The notes under the pieces were generated by a model. It ran no database searches. It saw only the letters and a list, made by a program, of their open reading frames with translations, and was not told where the DNA came from. A stretch of DNA of 64,000 bases. Origin: Diplolepis rosae (Eukaryota > Arthropoda > Insecta > Hymenoptera > Diplolepididae). Of this stretch, positions 32,089-44,500 are shown in pieces (positions within the stretch are counted from its first letter, which is position 1; every line of letters begins with the position of its first letter). Made by a program: the position numbers and the translations under genes. The stretch is taken from assembly GCA_030998225.1 (NCBI GenBank), contig JAPYXD010000555.1:558001-622000 (forward strand), written 5' to 3'.

Positions 32089-34134
32089 AAAACACATGTA
32101 TTTTCCATATGAGCAATTCATTTATATTTGACGTTTATATTACAAGTTTATGTGCTACATTTCAATTTTTTACTTTAAATGATTTATCAGAATTTTTTAA
32201 TAATAAAAAATATCTGAGCACTAAACTGTTGTAAATGTTCGGAAATTTGCACAATTTTTATGTTGCAAATGTGGCATAAAATTTGATGATATTTATGATG
32301 TTTTTGAGTGAAGCGATCTTAAAAGTGCACAAAGTGTACTGAATTTTCTGAAATTTCATTTTAATTTGCAAAGCCGTAAGTAAATAAAACTCCAGTCACA
32401 TGTTTCGGGAAATTGCGGTGGGAATTTCTGACACTGCCCAGAAAACAAAGTGTCTGCGTAATACGGAACATGCCACACGCACGTGTGAGGATTAATCCGC
32501 GCGGGTGAACTCAGGAGGTCACACAGTTACGCGTGACATTGCCACGCATATGTCTCACACGTCGTGGTTCGCACGCGTGCTTCCAGAATGCGCGATTCCA
32601 AAAAATATACATATTAATTTTAATATCAATTTTATCAAAGAAAATGATGGAAAAATAACTAATTCGAACAATTTTTTTATTCCATAAAAAATTTTGAGGA
32701 GCAATAACAATCTTTAGACATAAATTGAATGAACATCAATTGAACTATAACATTATATCAATGACCAAGATCTTTTGAATGAAATAAAACTTTCGAAATT
32801 GATTTATTCATATTTTACATGAAAAATGTAATTATGCATGTAATATTTCTCGTACTCAAATCATATTATAATACGACTGCCTTATTTCATGGAACTTTCA
32901 ACACTATCATCATCAATTATAACTTAATTATAGAGTACATTTCTTATCTTAAATTTTTACATATTCCAAAATTAATTCTCATGAAAAAGTCAGTAAGAGT
33001 TGAAATGAGTATTAAAAAGTTTCAATCCTCATGAACTCAATTTTTTTCAAATCTATGAAGTATAGCAACCGAGAATGTGCAGAATTCAATCCCTTTGAAT
33101 ACCGTTTTGAGAATCCCAATACTTTTTAAACAAAAAATTTTTTAATTTAAAACTTTTTAAGTAGTCTGTGGACCTCTACTTTTAGTACAACCTCAGAATT
33201 ATATTCGTTTTTGTGTATCTCTTACCGTTTTATAAATATCTTAAAATTTATGGCATCAAAAATTTTCAATTTACAAAATCTTATTAGTGGATAAGTAAAA
33301 TTAATCACTTAAATCGAATTTTGCAAAAGATTGATCATTTTTTTATGTTAGGAAAATTCTAATGAAAGAAAATAAAGCAGATTTGTAGGTGATTGATATA
33401 TTCAAGAATTTTTTGTATGGAATCCGAAATTTCGCTTTGTGAAAATACTACTAAATAAGTTACGTGATAAACGATCATTAAATTTAATATATCTCAACTT
33501 TCTGTGCGTCCCATTTGATCAGCTTGCGTGCCCACATGAGTGATCGCGTACTGTGACGCATGTACGTTGCACTGATATGCCTCTCACGCCTATGGACGAG
33601 TGCGCGCGAGATTGCTGCATTCTCGTTCGGACAAGTGACCCGCATGGCGTGCGGGCATCGTGCTGCGCACGATTGTTATCTGGGTGTGGAATTTGTATTA
33701 GCAATTCTTAGCTATTTTTTCATAAATAATCCTTTGTAATTTTATACTATATATGTACTTGCATCTATATCTTCAGTAACATTTAGCCAGAAGTATATAC
33801 TAGTTTTTTAGTTTAGGCATCTCAAAATTATGTGCAAGAATTTTATTGTTATTCCTAAGGAAGTTTTAGATACTTTATCGAAGTTTCCTGTACTATTTTA
33901 TGTAAATTTTCTCATGGTTTTTACATTTTTTCACATTTCTAAAGTTTACTTCCAAATTAGGGCTCATATGTGTAATATTTTATTTATTGTGCTTAACATT
34001 TTATAAAGATCACTAATGAGGACTCTGATCAGAGTCGAAACGTTTGAAATTATTTAACCTTTTGAGTTATTATTTTTGGATTCTAGAGTCATTTATTAAC
34101 AACATCGTATGAAATTAAAAATATTACTACTTAC
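32089..34134. other. AT-rich sequence with two ACG/CGT-rich islands
   Basis: No gene recognised. Islands at 32450-32600 and 33500-33690 are rich in CACACG, GCGTG and similar words and might be ends of an old element. 34013-34040 resembles a degenerate hammerhead core (see findings). Confidence 0.4.
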
Positions 34135-34254
34135 GAGTGCAAACTTTGCGCATGCTTCTATCCATCGTTGTCCAGCATTTTCTCTCTTCGGGAACCGATG
34201 AATAGACACATTTTTCTTCCGACCCCTTTTAGAAACACACCCACGAACAGCACA
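34135..34254 (-). CDS. THAP-domain exon
   Basis: A 120-nt exon on the minus strand with acceptor GAAATTCAG and donor CTC|GTAAGT, phase 0 at both sides. It encodes 40 residues: CAVRGCVSKRG, then SIHRFPKRE and RWIEACAKFAL. This is the first half of a C2CH THAP zinc finger (C-x4-C, FPK, conserved W). THAP modules bind DNA in P-element transposases and in host regulators. The second zinc-ligand pair (C-x2-H) must be in a following exon, which I could not find. The exon with the start Met is also not identified. Whether this is a host gene or a transposase is open. Confidence 0.7.
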
Positions 34255-35360
34255 CTGAATTTCGTACTTCGTATTGATTATAAAAGCGCAATCGCGTAAC
34301 GAATTGTTGATACTTGTATACAACAATGGCGAAACTCATACGAAGCTGTTCCCCTTGCCGCACTCCATCTGCTTCCTACAACTAGCGCCGCGTACATACT
34401 GCACATGAACTACCCTACGGGGACACCCAATACATTAGAGGTTGACCTGCCCTGCCTTCAGTGATTAGAGTCAATTAGAGTCACCCATTAGTGGTGGTAG
34501 AATTCAAATGATCGCAGCGAGATTAATGTATTATTTAAAAAAAGACTCTATTAATGATAAAAAGTAGTTGAGTCACGATTAAGTCTCTACAATTTTTTTG
34601 AATGTTTATAAGAAATAAAAATTTTTCTATTTTTTGAACAATTATGTCTTCAAATTATTCCTACACTTTTGGGTTCATAAACCTTAAATAAATTTATGAA
34701 AATAGCTTTAAAAACAATCACAAACTCTTTCAATGTAGCGATTTATTAGTTTTAGCCTAAGTTTAATAAGTAAGTTTCTACAAAAAAAACGCATTTAAAA
34801 AAATGACACTTAATATCATTAGAACTTCCGCATCTAAATTGTTGTACAACTGTTACAGAACGTATAAAACAACGTTCTAGAGTTGTTGCAGAATGTGTCT
34901 CAGCATTCTAGACCTGTCACAGAATTATTACTGAGTTTGGAAAATGACATAGAACGTGTGATTTTCTATTCTATAACAGATACATAAATCGTTTGTAACC
35001 ATGTTTGCTGCGCAAACGATAAAATTAGCAGTAAAAAATAATTAAATTTCAACAGTGATCAACTGATGCCTGGAACAGCACGAGATTTCCACCAATTTAA
35101 TTAGCAAATGATTTTCTTTTGCCTGAATTTTGTCCAGATTTTTTCGGATTAAAATCGAATCCGAAATCATTTAGGAGCAGATTGAATTCGGCCAGAATTT
35201 TGAGTAGGGATATTTCTCAAAAAGAAAAATTCAAGTTAATTAAAGTAGAAAGACATTTCAAGCATAGTTAAGAAAAGTAAATTTTTTATGTACATAAATG
35301 AAACAATTTTTTTCTCACTATAAACATGGTTTTAAAAAAAAATTGTGTTTGATTAGATTT
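34255..35360. other. Intergenic region between the THAP exon and PLA2G15
   Basis: It includes the possible 5' region of the THAP gene (34255-34500, moderate GC) and the 3' flank of PLA2G15. No other gene or repeat is recognised. Confidence 0.4.
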
Positions 35361-35580
35361 TCATACTCTCAACGTTTCTTCGATATAATTTAAGACGGTA
35401 ATATTTTTCAGAATATCCATATGATTGATACCAAGAAATCCTTTATGATATATCTTCTGTTTCTGCTTCCCTCGCCAATGTAGACAGCCTTCCAAGCTTC
35501 TCAGATTCACTGTACCGTCACCATCACCAGTAATAAGTATTGGGTACCCATCAATTGATGTTCCAGGTTTATAAAACAAC
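35361..35580 (-). CDS. PLA2G15: PLA2G15 last exon with catalytic Asp and His
   Basis: The exon is 220 nt, with acceptor GATTAG and ends in TGA at 35361-35363. LFYKPGTSIDGYP, ITGDGDGTVNLRSLEGCLHW and INHMDILKN carry the charge-relay residues. It completes the Arg codon split with the exon at 46644. Confidence 0.92.
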
Positions 35581-38500
35581 CTAATCAGTAATCAATGTGT
35601 ATTAGGAAATTTAGTGATGCTAAAAACCTGAAACTTTTCTAACTGCGTAAGCGTGAGGAGGAAGCGAAAAAAAAAGCAAGGAGCGAATTAACTTATTTGT
35701 CAGACTGATTCAAAATTTTAAAAATATGTAAAACTTATAAAATAAGAATAATTATTTTGAATTAGCCTGCCTAATAATATAATTTGCTCCTTCCTCGGTA
35801 GGTATTGATTTTTCCCGAATTTCAGTTCGACACAATCTCAGTTGACCACGAAATTACTGGATTCATTAATCAGTGTTAAGCTTTGGTGATTTTGTGGGCA
35901 AATTAAAATTATGGCAAACTGAAATTATGCACAAATCAATATCTATCATTATTGATACATCGAACCTAAGCAGAGCTTCCTAAAAAACACAAAAAACTAT
36001 TGAATATGTCGTTCTATGAATCGTGTATTTTGAATTTACAAATTTACAAGCCTTGAATTTAATCGTGTTGCAGCCATTTCAATCGGACATCTCTTTGAAT
36101 CTGTAACACCATTGTATAGCATTTGAATCGTGCTGCAACTAAATCGTTTGAAGAACTGTTTCGATCGTGTCAAACTGTTTTATCCACAACCCCAAAATTC
36201 TGAGGGTTTTTTAAATAAAACTTTAAATTTAAAAGTCTTAGGAGTTTTAAAGAAATTTACGTATGTGTAAAAATTTGCTTATAATTTTAGGCTCACAAGC
36301 TATTTAAATACTTTTCAATTTATATAAGAATCAATAAAACCAATAAAGTTACAACATCAAGATACACGATTCGATACAATTTAACGGGCTCAATCGTTTT
36401 TTTACTTGATGGCTATCATTTTATTTCTTGTAAAACGTAAAACAACTGGACATTTTCTAGTCAATGACATACACCTTGTGATTCTTAAAAGCTTTGTCAT
36501 TGCCTATAATGTCTAGTGATTTTACGCTTTCTGCATGAAACGGTGTAAATACGCCAATATGGGACTGCATCTTAACACCACTGATTCGGAAATATTATAT
36601 TATATTTTGGTAGTAAATTAAAAAAAAAACACTATGATTTGATATTTAAACATTTTATTTTAAATTTGGTTTTCGGATCTATGGCTGCAAGCAATACTTG
36701 CTTCCGGCTCGTACGGAAAATTTCAATATCTTCGTCAAAAATTCTCTTTTTTCGCACTTGTATTACATATACTATTTTATGAGATAATAAACAAAAAAAT
36801 GTTGATCCCATACATTTACTGCTTTTGTGGCCCCTCCAGTTATTCAACTGATCGGTTGGCAATATTTATAATGAAATTATCGAATAGGGTTACTTGGTAA
36901 ATATGCAAAAATACACAGTGATTTCTGCAGACTTTTATGTGGACAAATGAGAAAAATTACATCTGGTTGGTGATGTTACACTATGCAATTCTGTGAAAGG
37001 AATTTATTAAAAAATGTATAGGATGGAGGTACCAATTTTCAAAGCAGAGCCTATGTTGATTTCAAAACTAAACTTTTTAGTATTTTCACTATTTTGCATG
37101 TACTCTTGTGTCTAAAAAATAGAGTAACTTTATTAATAAAGTGAAAAATCTTTATTAATTCCTTCAAGTCAATTTCATCCCCTTCTGAAACAATACATTT
37201 ATGCCAACGTTTTTCCAATCTTCAAAACAGTCTGAATAGTCTTTTTTCGGGATGGCCTACAAAGCGCGCAGTGAAAATAATATGATTTCACAATCTCCGC
37301 GAAGTTTAAATGAAAAAGTCACCTTATTTTTTGAACATAGGAATATACGTAGGTTTCATGTTTCAGAGCCTTAATGGAAGCTTGTTAAATAACATTCACT
37401 AGAAACTAGACTTATTCAAAAGTTCAGGTTGAGATAAATCAACTGTTACTCGTGAATTAAGTCATAATTTCCAATGGAAAATTCACATAAGTTAACAATT
37501 ACTATTGTTATAAACATTTTTATAAATTAATTCTCACCTCATTAGTTTTTGTCACAGACGGATTCATTTTTGGACCAGAAGTGATTCATAAATGCCTTCA
37601 AAGGCATTTTAAAACTTCAAACTTGATCAAACATAAATAATATAGGTTGTTAATAACAATTTCTATAAAGAAATCACCCAATCGGCCGTTAACTCTTATA
37701 AAATAATATATTATGTGCCTAGGCGTATAATGAGGGTTATTACGCTACTCTTAACTGTAGCGTGAAAACGAGTTTACACGCCGGAGGCACAAAAAAATTA
37801 TTTTTCTTTCTATTATTGTTAAAATGAAATTTTTTTTGATCAATTATTGTTGAGACAAGTTCAATCATGATATATAACTAACAATATTGTTTAAAAAATT
37901 ATATACGTTTTTTATAAACAATTTTATAAACAAAATTTCTATGTTTATCATTTTCACATAGAGAAAGGAATTATTTCACTACGACTGGCAAACGTTTTTT
38001 CTTCATTAAGTTTTAGTATAATCATAATTATTTATTTCAAGCAATAAATTACATACAAGAATAATATTTACGATTTTTATAAACTATTGTATAATTTAAT
38101 GATCCAAAATAAAATATTTGTAAACATTATCATATAATGCTCCCCTTTCTCACGGATATTTCAAATAAAGGTTAGTCTCATGGTAATTTTTATCAACATG
38201 TGATAAAACTTGATGAGACAGAAAAATATAGAATTTAATTATCGAATGCTCTCATAACTCACATTCGATTCTTTGCTCCATTATTTATATATACATATAT
38301 ATTTATTTAGTAAATTTAAGCCTTGTAAAAAATGATATTCGCAAAAATTTATAGAAAATTTGTTCTCTTACAAGTTTATGTTGCTATACTGCAATCTTTA
38401 TTCTAAAGTATTTCCATGTTTTTTATCCAAGGTCCTTGTGTACAATTTTATGCAAAATTTCTCAAGTTGCTTTTAAAATATGGTTTACCTCTGCAATATT

Positions 38501-41500
38501 CTAATTCCCTTCTGTTGATTATTTATAAATACAGAATTATAAAAGCATTTCTGATTAGGTAAAATGTTTTATATTAAAAATAGCTTGAACACTAGACTCC
38601 TTATGAACAATTCTCAGCCACATGTACCCGCATCTATAATCTCAGCAGCTTTTATACACTTATACATTCTAGCTTTTGTTAGCTCAAGTATTTCAAAGTT
38701 TTATGTGCTATAACATTAATTTTTATTCCAAATAATTTTTTTACATTCATGGAGAAGAATAGAGATCAGAGGAATATGAATAATTATTGAAGAAAAAGGA
38801 GTGGTCACTAAAAAATATGAATGATTGATAAATGACAGAAGAGAGTTTTACGCAGTTTGGGAATGAGTCCTGTTCTGTCAGATACACCTTTCTCTTTTTC
38901 AGTAGTTTGTCCTGTTTTCTGATAATCATTCATATTTTTCTAACCTCAATTTTTCTCCGTGTTGGTTATCGAAGCTGTGCAGTTTTAATTTTACTTTAAC
39001 CTTTCTCACGTTGTTTGCACAGTACCGAAGATTACTTCTAAATAGGTTTATGTCGGCTATACTCCAGCTACTTTCGTTGGATATTTGTTACATATATAAC
39101 TATCAAAAAGCACCTTCTGCTAAGATACATTCATTATAAACTAACAAAATTTTCATTTCATTTCTCAAAAATAATCGTGTTAAAGTTTTGTGGCAGTTTA
39201 CGTACTTTCTTCTATATTTTCTGTAAAATTTATACATAAACATATTTCAGTTTTAGTTTATGGTTTTCAAAGTTCATCCTGCTAGAATTAAATTGTTATG
39301 AAATTTTATGTGTTTTATGTAAGGTTTAGGTATAATTTTATGCTCCGGAATTTTTGAACGTCGCGCTTCGCGCTCGTTCTTGTGCTCTTCACATACATTC
39401 AAGTTTATTTATTATAATTTGATACTGAAGTTCAAACCAATTTTATAATATTAAAGATGATGTAAATTACTCATTTTCTCAAATTCACTAAAATTTCTTT
39501 TTCAGTTTTTCAGTTCAATTTACTTAAGGCTCTATCAGCCTTAAGGAACACATTCTCATCATGGCGCTCGCGCTTCGCGCTCAATTTTCTGTATACATTT
39601 CAGTAACTTTTTAATAAATTACATGATTAAAATAATTTATTTTCTTCCAAATCTCTCAAAAAGAAAAAACAGTCGTAGACTTTATTTAAGGAAACGATTT
39701 TGCAGAACAACGCTTATTTCGTATCTCACATATTTTGGTGAAAAAAATCGAATTTTATTAATATTAAAAATCAAAACATAAAATATACCTCCTGTCCCGA
39801 AATGTCTTAATGAGAATTTGTAGACCTCATTTAGGCAAACAATTTTCCATCTAAACGTTTTTTTTGTATCTCATATATTTTGTCTAAAAAATGGAATTTT
39901 TGAATTTTAATCGTATTTTTTGGAATTGAAACGAAAAATATTTGTTTTATCAGAAACTGCGTCAGACAAAATTTGTAGATCTTTTTGAAACGAACAACTT
40001 TGTATTCTTACGTTTTTTTTGTATTTCGAATATTATTGTTAAAAAATTGAATTTTGGATTTTCAATATTTTTTTTTTCCAATTAAAAAGAAAAATATGCA
40101 TCTTATGAAAAAATGTTACAATTCAAATTTGTAGGACTTTATGTAGAAAATAATATTGTATCATAACGTTTTTTCGTATCTCGTATAATTTAACTGGAAA
40201 ATGGAATTTTGATATTGACTTTTTTCGAATTTGAATATGCTATAACATTTCTAATTTTGATTTAATCAAAAAATGTTATCAGGATAATTTTTAGAGATTT
40301 ATGAGCACTATCTAAAACCAGTATTGAAATTTTTGATCTTTTCAAAAAATTATTTTCAAAAACACAAAAGTAGTGCTCAACCCCTCAATTTTGATTGGAT
40401 GTGGCTGGTTAACGAACTTGTCCTTACTTTTTCGGCTCTGATAAAGTGTACCAAAGCTCAATTAAATCTGATAATTCTATCGAGAGTTATGCTGCACACG
40501 ACCTACAGACAGACAGACAGACAGACACTTTCGTAAAAACCCTTTTTTCTGATTCAGGGGGTCTCAAAACGTAAAGATTTGATGAAAATTTCGAAAGTCA
40601 TTTTTCACATAAAACCAATACTTTCTCATCCATGATGAGAATGTAAAAATGAGGGTGCAGTCCCATGTCGAGGAGAATAGGGTAATAGAGGAATAGAGGA
40701 ACGGAATTCAACCAACAGAATAGTTGACTGAATCTGTGCGATAATCTCATTAGTTGAATCCTATTGCCCTATTCTTCTAATATCTTATTCTCCTCGACCT
40801 GGGACTTTTTTCCCGGACCCTAAAGCCAAATTAAAAATCAACAAGTATTAATATTATTGAGGGTCGATATGATCCAGCTATTTATGAATATTATAAATAT
40901 TGATAAATGCTGTACTTTGATTGTCATCATTCTATGTGAAAATGATAAACATAGAAATTTTGTTTATAAAATTGTTTATAAAAAACGTATATAATTTTTA
41001 AATCAATATTGTGGGTTACGTATTACGATTGAACTTGTCTCAACAACAGTTGAAGAAAAAAATGTCATTTCAACAATAATTGAAAGAAAAATAGAAAAAT
41101 AATTTTTTTCAGAGAGTCAACGGCCGATTGCGTGATTTGTTCATCGAAACTGTTATTAAAAATCTATGTTATTTATTTTTGATCATGTATGAAGTTTTAA
41201 AATGCCTTTGCAGGCATTTATGAATCACTTCTGGTCCAAAAATCAATCTATCCGTGACAAAAACTCATGAGATGAGAATTCGTTTATAAAAATGTTTATA
41301 ACAATAGTAATTGTTAACTTATGTGAAGTTTCCGGTGGAAATTATGACTTTTATGGAAAATCTTAGCAATCAGAGTCCAACAAAAAATTTTACGACGAGA
41401 AATACACGCTAGTTAGAATTTGTTTGCAAAAATTGTTTATAATAATGGAAATAAATATTAATAGAATTACTTCTGTTCTATGAGAGCAGTTTCAATAATA

Positions 41501-44500
41501 CTGACCAATAGTGAGCTCATTCAAGAATTTTTTCTTAAATTAATTAGTTGAGTTTAAAATTTGTGTCACTCCCTACATTATCGGAGGATCACTAGTCGCG
41601 TATCAGATAGGATACGCTTGGACATCTGTCAACATAACGACAGCACCATATTAGTGAATTTGTGTTTGCATCACGAATTTATTCTCCATCGAAAATGTCA
41701 GTTTTTGAGCCAAATTTTCGTCATTTGCGAGAAATTCTGATTTTATGCTTTCATTTTAAGAAAACTGCGGCTGAGTCTCATCGAATGTTCTCAAGTACTT
41801 ACGGTAAAATTGGGTTCCGTACGAGTTGAAGCCGAGAGATGTTGAACAGCGTTTCTTTGCATATGAACAGCTGCTCATTCTCTTCAACTCTACTGTTTCC
41901 AATTTTGAAAAAAAACTTTTCAATGTCTAAAATCGATGAAAAAAATTTTTAAAGGAAAATTTCTTTTTAATAACTATATTTTAAGATATATTTCTTTATT
42001 TTCAAAATTAGAAACAGTAGGGTTGTCGAGAATATTTTACCCGAAAAAAGAAGCCATGATTGATCAAAATTCAATCATTTTTAAAAAATTGGTAAGAAGC
42101 GATAATAAGGGAAAATTGTATTACAAAAAGCATTTTTAAAAGTATTATTTTTAGTAAGTTTAAAATTTTTTTTCATAATAAAAAATTTATTTTCTTCCAT
42201 AAAACACGATTGATAATGTTATTTGCAGTCTTAAAATAAGAAAAACTTTTTTCCCGGAGACCTGATTTTCAACACAACAACTACCTTAACATTCGTAGTG
42301 AAATTCCCTGACCTACCAATATTTCTTTTTTTCCCTAACTTTTTAAAAAATTTCAATTTTTCTAGTTTTCTCGGACGCTGGCCAGCCTAGAATTTAAATT
42401 TGTTGTTCCTGTTATAGTCAGCAGTCTTGAGACTGGTTTGATGCAGCTTTCCATCCGTTCCTATCCTGAACGAGTCGTTTCATTTCGCAGTATCCGCTAC
42501 AGCCTACGTCATCTAAAAATTTATTCACATAATCTAATCTTTGTCTTCATATTCCTTTTGCATCCCCTTACTGTACCTTCTGGAATTGTTTCTGACAGTC
42601 CCTCATGTTTAAGTGTGTGTGTCCTATCAATCTATCGTGGCGTCTCTTTATACAAGCATATCAATTTCTCTTTTCTTTCACTAAGATTAAAATTTCCTTT
42701 TTTCACCTTATTTACTCAACGTATTTTTAATAGTTTCTTATGGAGACGGCGTCTGATACTTGTGGCCGCTAGGGGCGCTAGCGAGCGTGGAGACACGCGA
42801 GGCAGCGCACAGTGGTCCCAATTCCGAAAAAGCTGGCCAAAAATCCTAAAATCAACATTTCATTTTAAAGTTTAGTTCAACCTAGTTTCATACAGAGGGT
42901 CCTAGTGCATTGTGAAATATATGTGTTTATCATATGCATGATGCTGCTGGTTTAGGTTATATCGATGTTTCCGTGACGCGCTCCAGGGCCGCGACTGGCT
43001 CCAGGGCTCGAGGGCATATTCATTTCAGCTCATTTCCTCTCCCGAAACTTTTTTATGTTTCTATTTAATTTGCGTACTCGAGAGGACCATACTACTGTTT
43101 GTTGAGGCAACACGCCCGATAGTCAAAGTTTACCGAACTATCGTTTGAAGCTTTACGGGCGTCAGTGATATACATACATTTTACATGAAGCCACTCATGC
43201 ATATTGACGTCTTGTCTTCGATCACGTTTTACCGAGCCCATCATTATTCTCTACGTAACGTTCATTATCATTCCCGTTGGGTGAATTAACTACTTATCAA
43301 CTTCATTTTACCCGACTAGGATTTAAAAGATATTGAAATGTCCTTATGTCTCAAGTTTAAACAACAGAGTCGAGTAAAATTTTTCGAACCATTTTTTTCG
43401 TGTGGTATTGACCCGGTGGTCGGAACAACCTGCAGAACGGAAACTGTCTCAAGAAAGTTAATATTTAAAATTGTAATTTAAATTGGTATGTATTATAATA
43501 CACACGGAAAAAATGTGTAGCTGTCACAAGGATTTTTTAGGTTTTATCAGCCATATTTATGGTTGGGATAGTTAATAATATAGCTGGAACAGTGATTTGT
43601 TTCTTTGTACCAGCTATACATTTTTTTGCGTGTACTATAATTATGTGATAGATTGATCTAATTGTGGCTCCTAATTCGAATGTACGTACGAGGGTAGTCT
43701 CGGAAGTACCCGACCTGACGTAGATGACGGTTGTTGTTTGAAAAAAATTACTATGATCAAAAGTACCAACCTTATACAGCTTAAGTTAAAAGTTTGAAGA
43801 CGCTAAGTTATTTATTATTTGCTTGCCAGCTATCAATAGTGAACGCTCTCTGTAAATTTGCGAACATGGAAAAAATTGGCCATAGTTATGTGATACAATA
43901 CTTATAATTGAAGGTCTCAGTCCAACCAATATCAAAGTCGAGCTAGATTCTACTCTGGGGGAGTCTACTTCTTCGTTTCCAACAATAAAGTATTGGATGG
44001 CAGAGTTTAAGCGAGGTCGTACGAGCTCCCAAGACGAACATCGCAGTGATCGACCAAATGAGGTGACCATGATAGAAATGGTGAAGAAAATTCACAAAAT
44101 GGTATTGAGTGTTTGGCGCTGTTGTACAGCTATAAAGCCAATTTTTCACATCGATTCATAAACATGGATGAAACATGGAGCTATCACTTCACATCTGAAA
44201 CGAAGGAACAGTCAAAACAGTGGACTGACAGGGCAGAATCGGCTCCAAAGGAGGCGAAGACAGTTTAATCTGCTGGCTAAGTCATGGCATCAGTTTTTTG
44301 GGATGCATGTGGGATAATTTTCATTGATTATCTTCAAAACGGAAAAACAATCAACGGCGAGTATTTTTTTTTTTCTTTCCAAACTTGAAAAAATAGCTCA
44401 GTTGTAAAAAATTTGCCAATAATGAAGAGGTGGAGTCTGCGGTTAATGGCTGTTTCGAGGTGCTCGACGGTTCTCAATATGAACAGGGTATCGAAGATAT

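Larger units (their letters stand above)
37450..41361. mobile_element. 3.9-kb element with long inverted repeats in the PLA2G15 intron
   Basis: 37450-37980 and about 40930-41361 are inverted copies of about 500 bp. Shared blocks include AATTTCCAATGGAAAATTC, AACAATTACTATTGTTAT, TGGACCAGAAGTGATTCAT and AACATAGAAATTTTGTTTAT. The left arm carries the 82-bp MITE at 37712. The interior is AT-rich and includes one copy of the 1.3-kb repeat. No transposase is recognised. Confidence 0.7.

Noticed and set aside
42438..42875. 145-codon plus-strand ORF
   Set aside because: It is antisense to a recognisable LINE C-terminal fragment, has no domain of its own and is rich in S/F/L as expected for a reverse-strand read.
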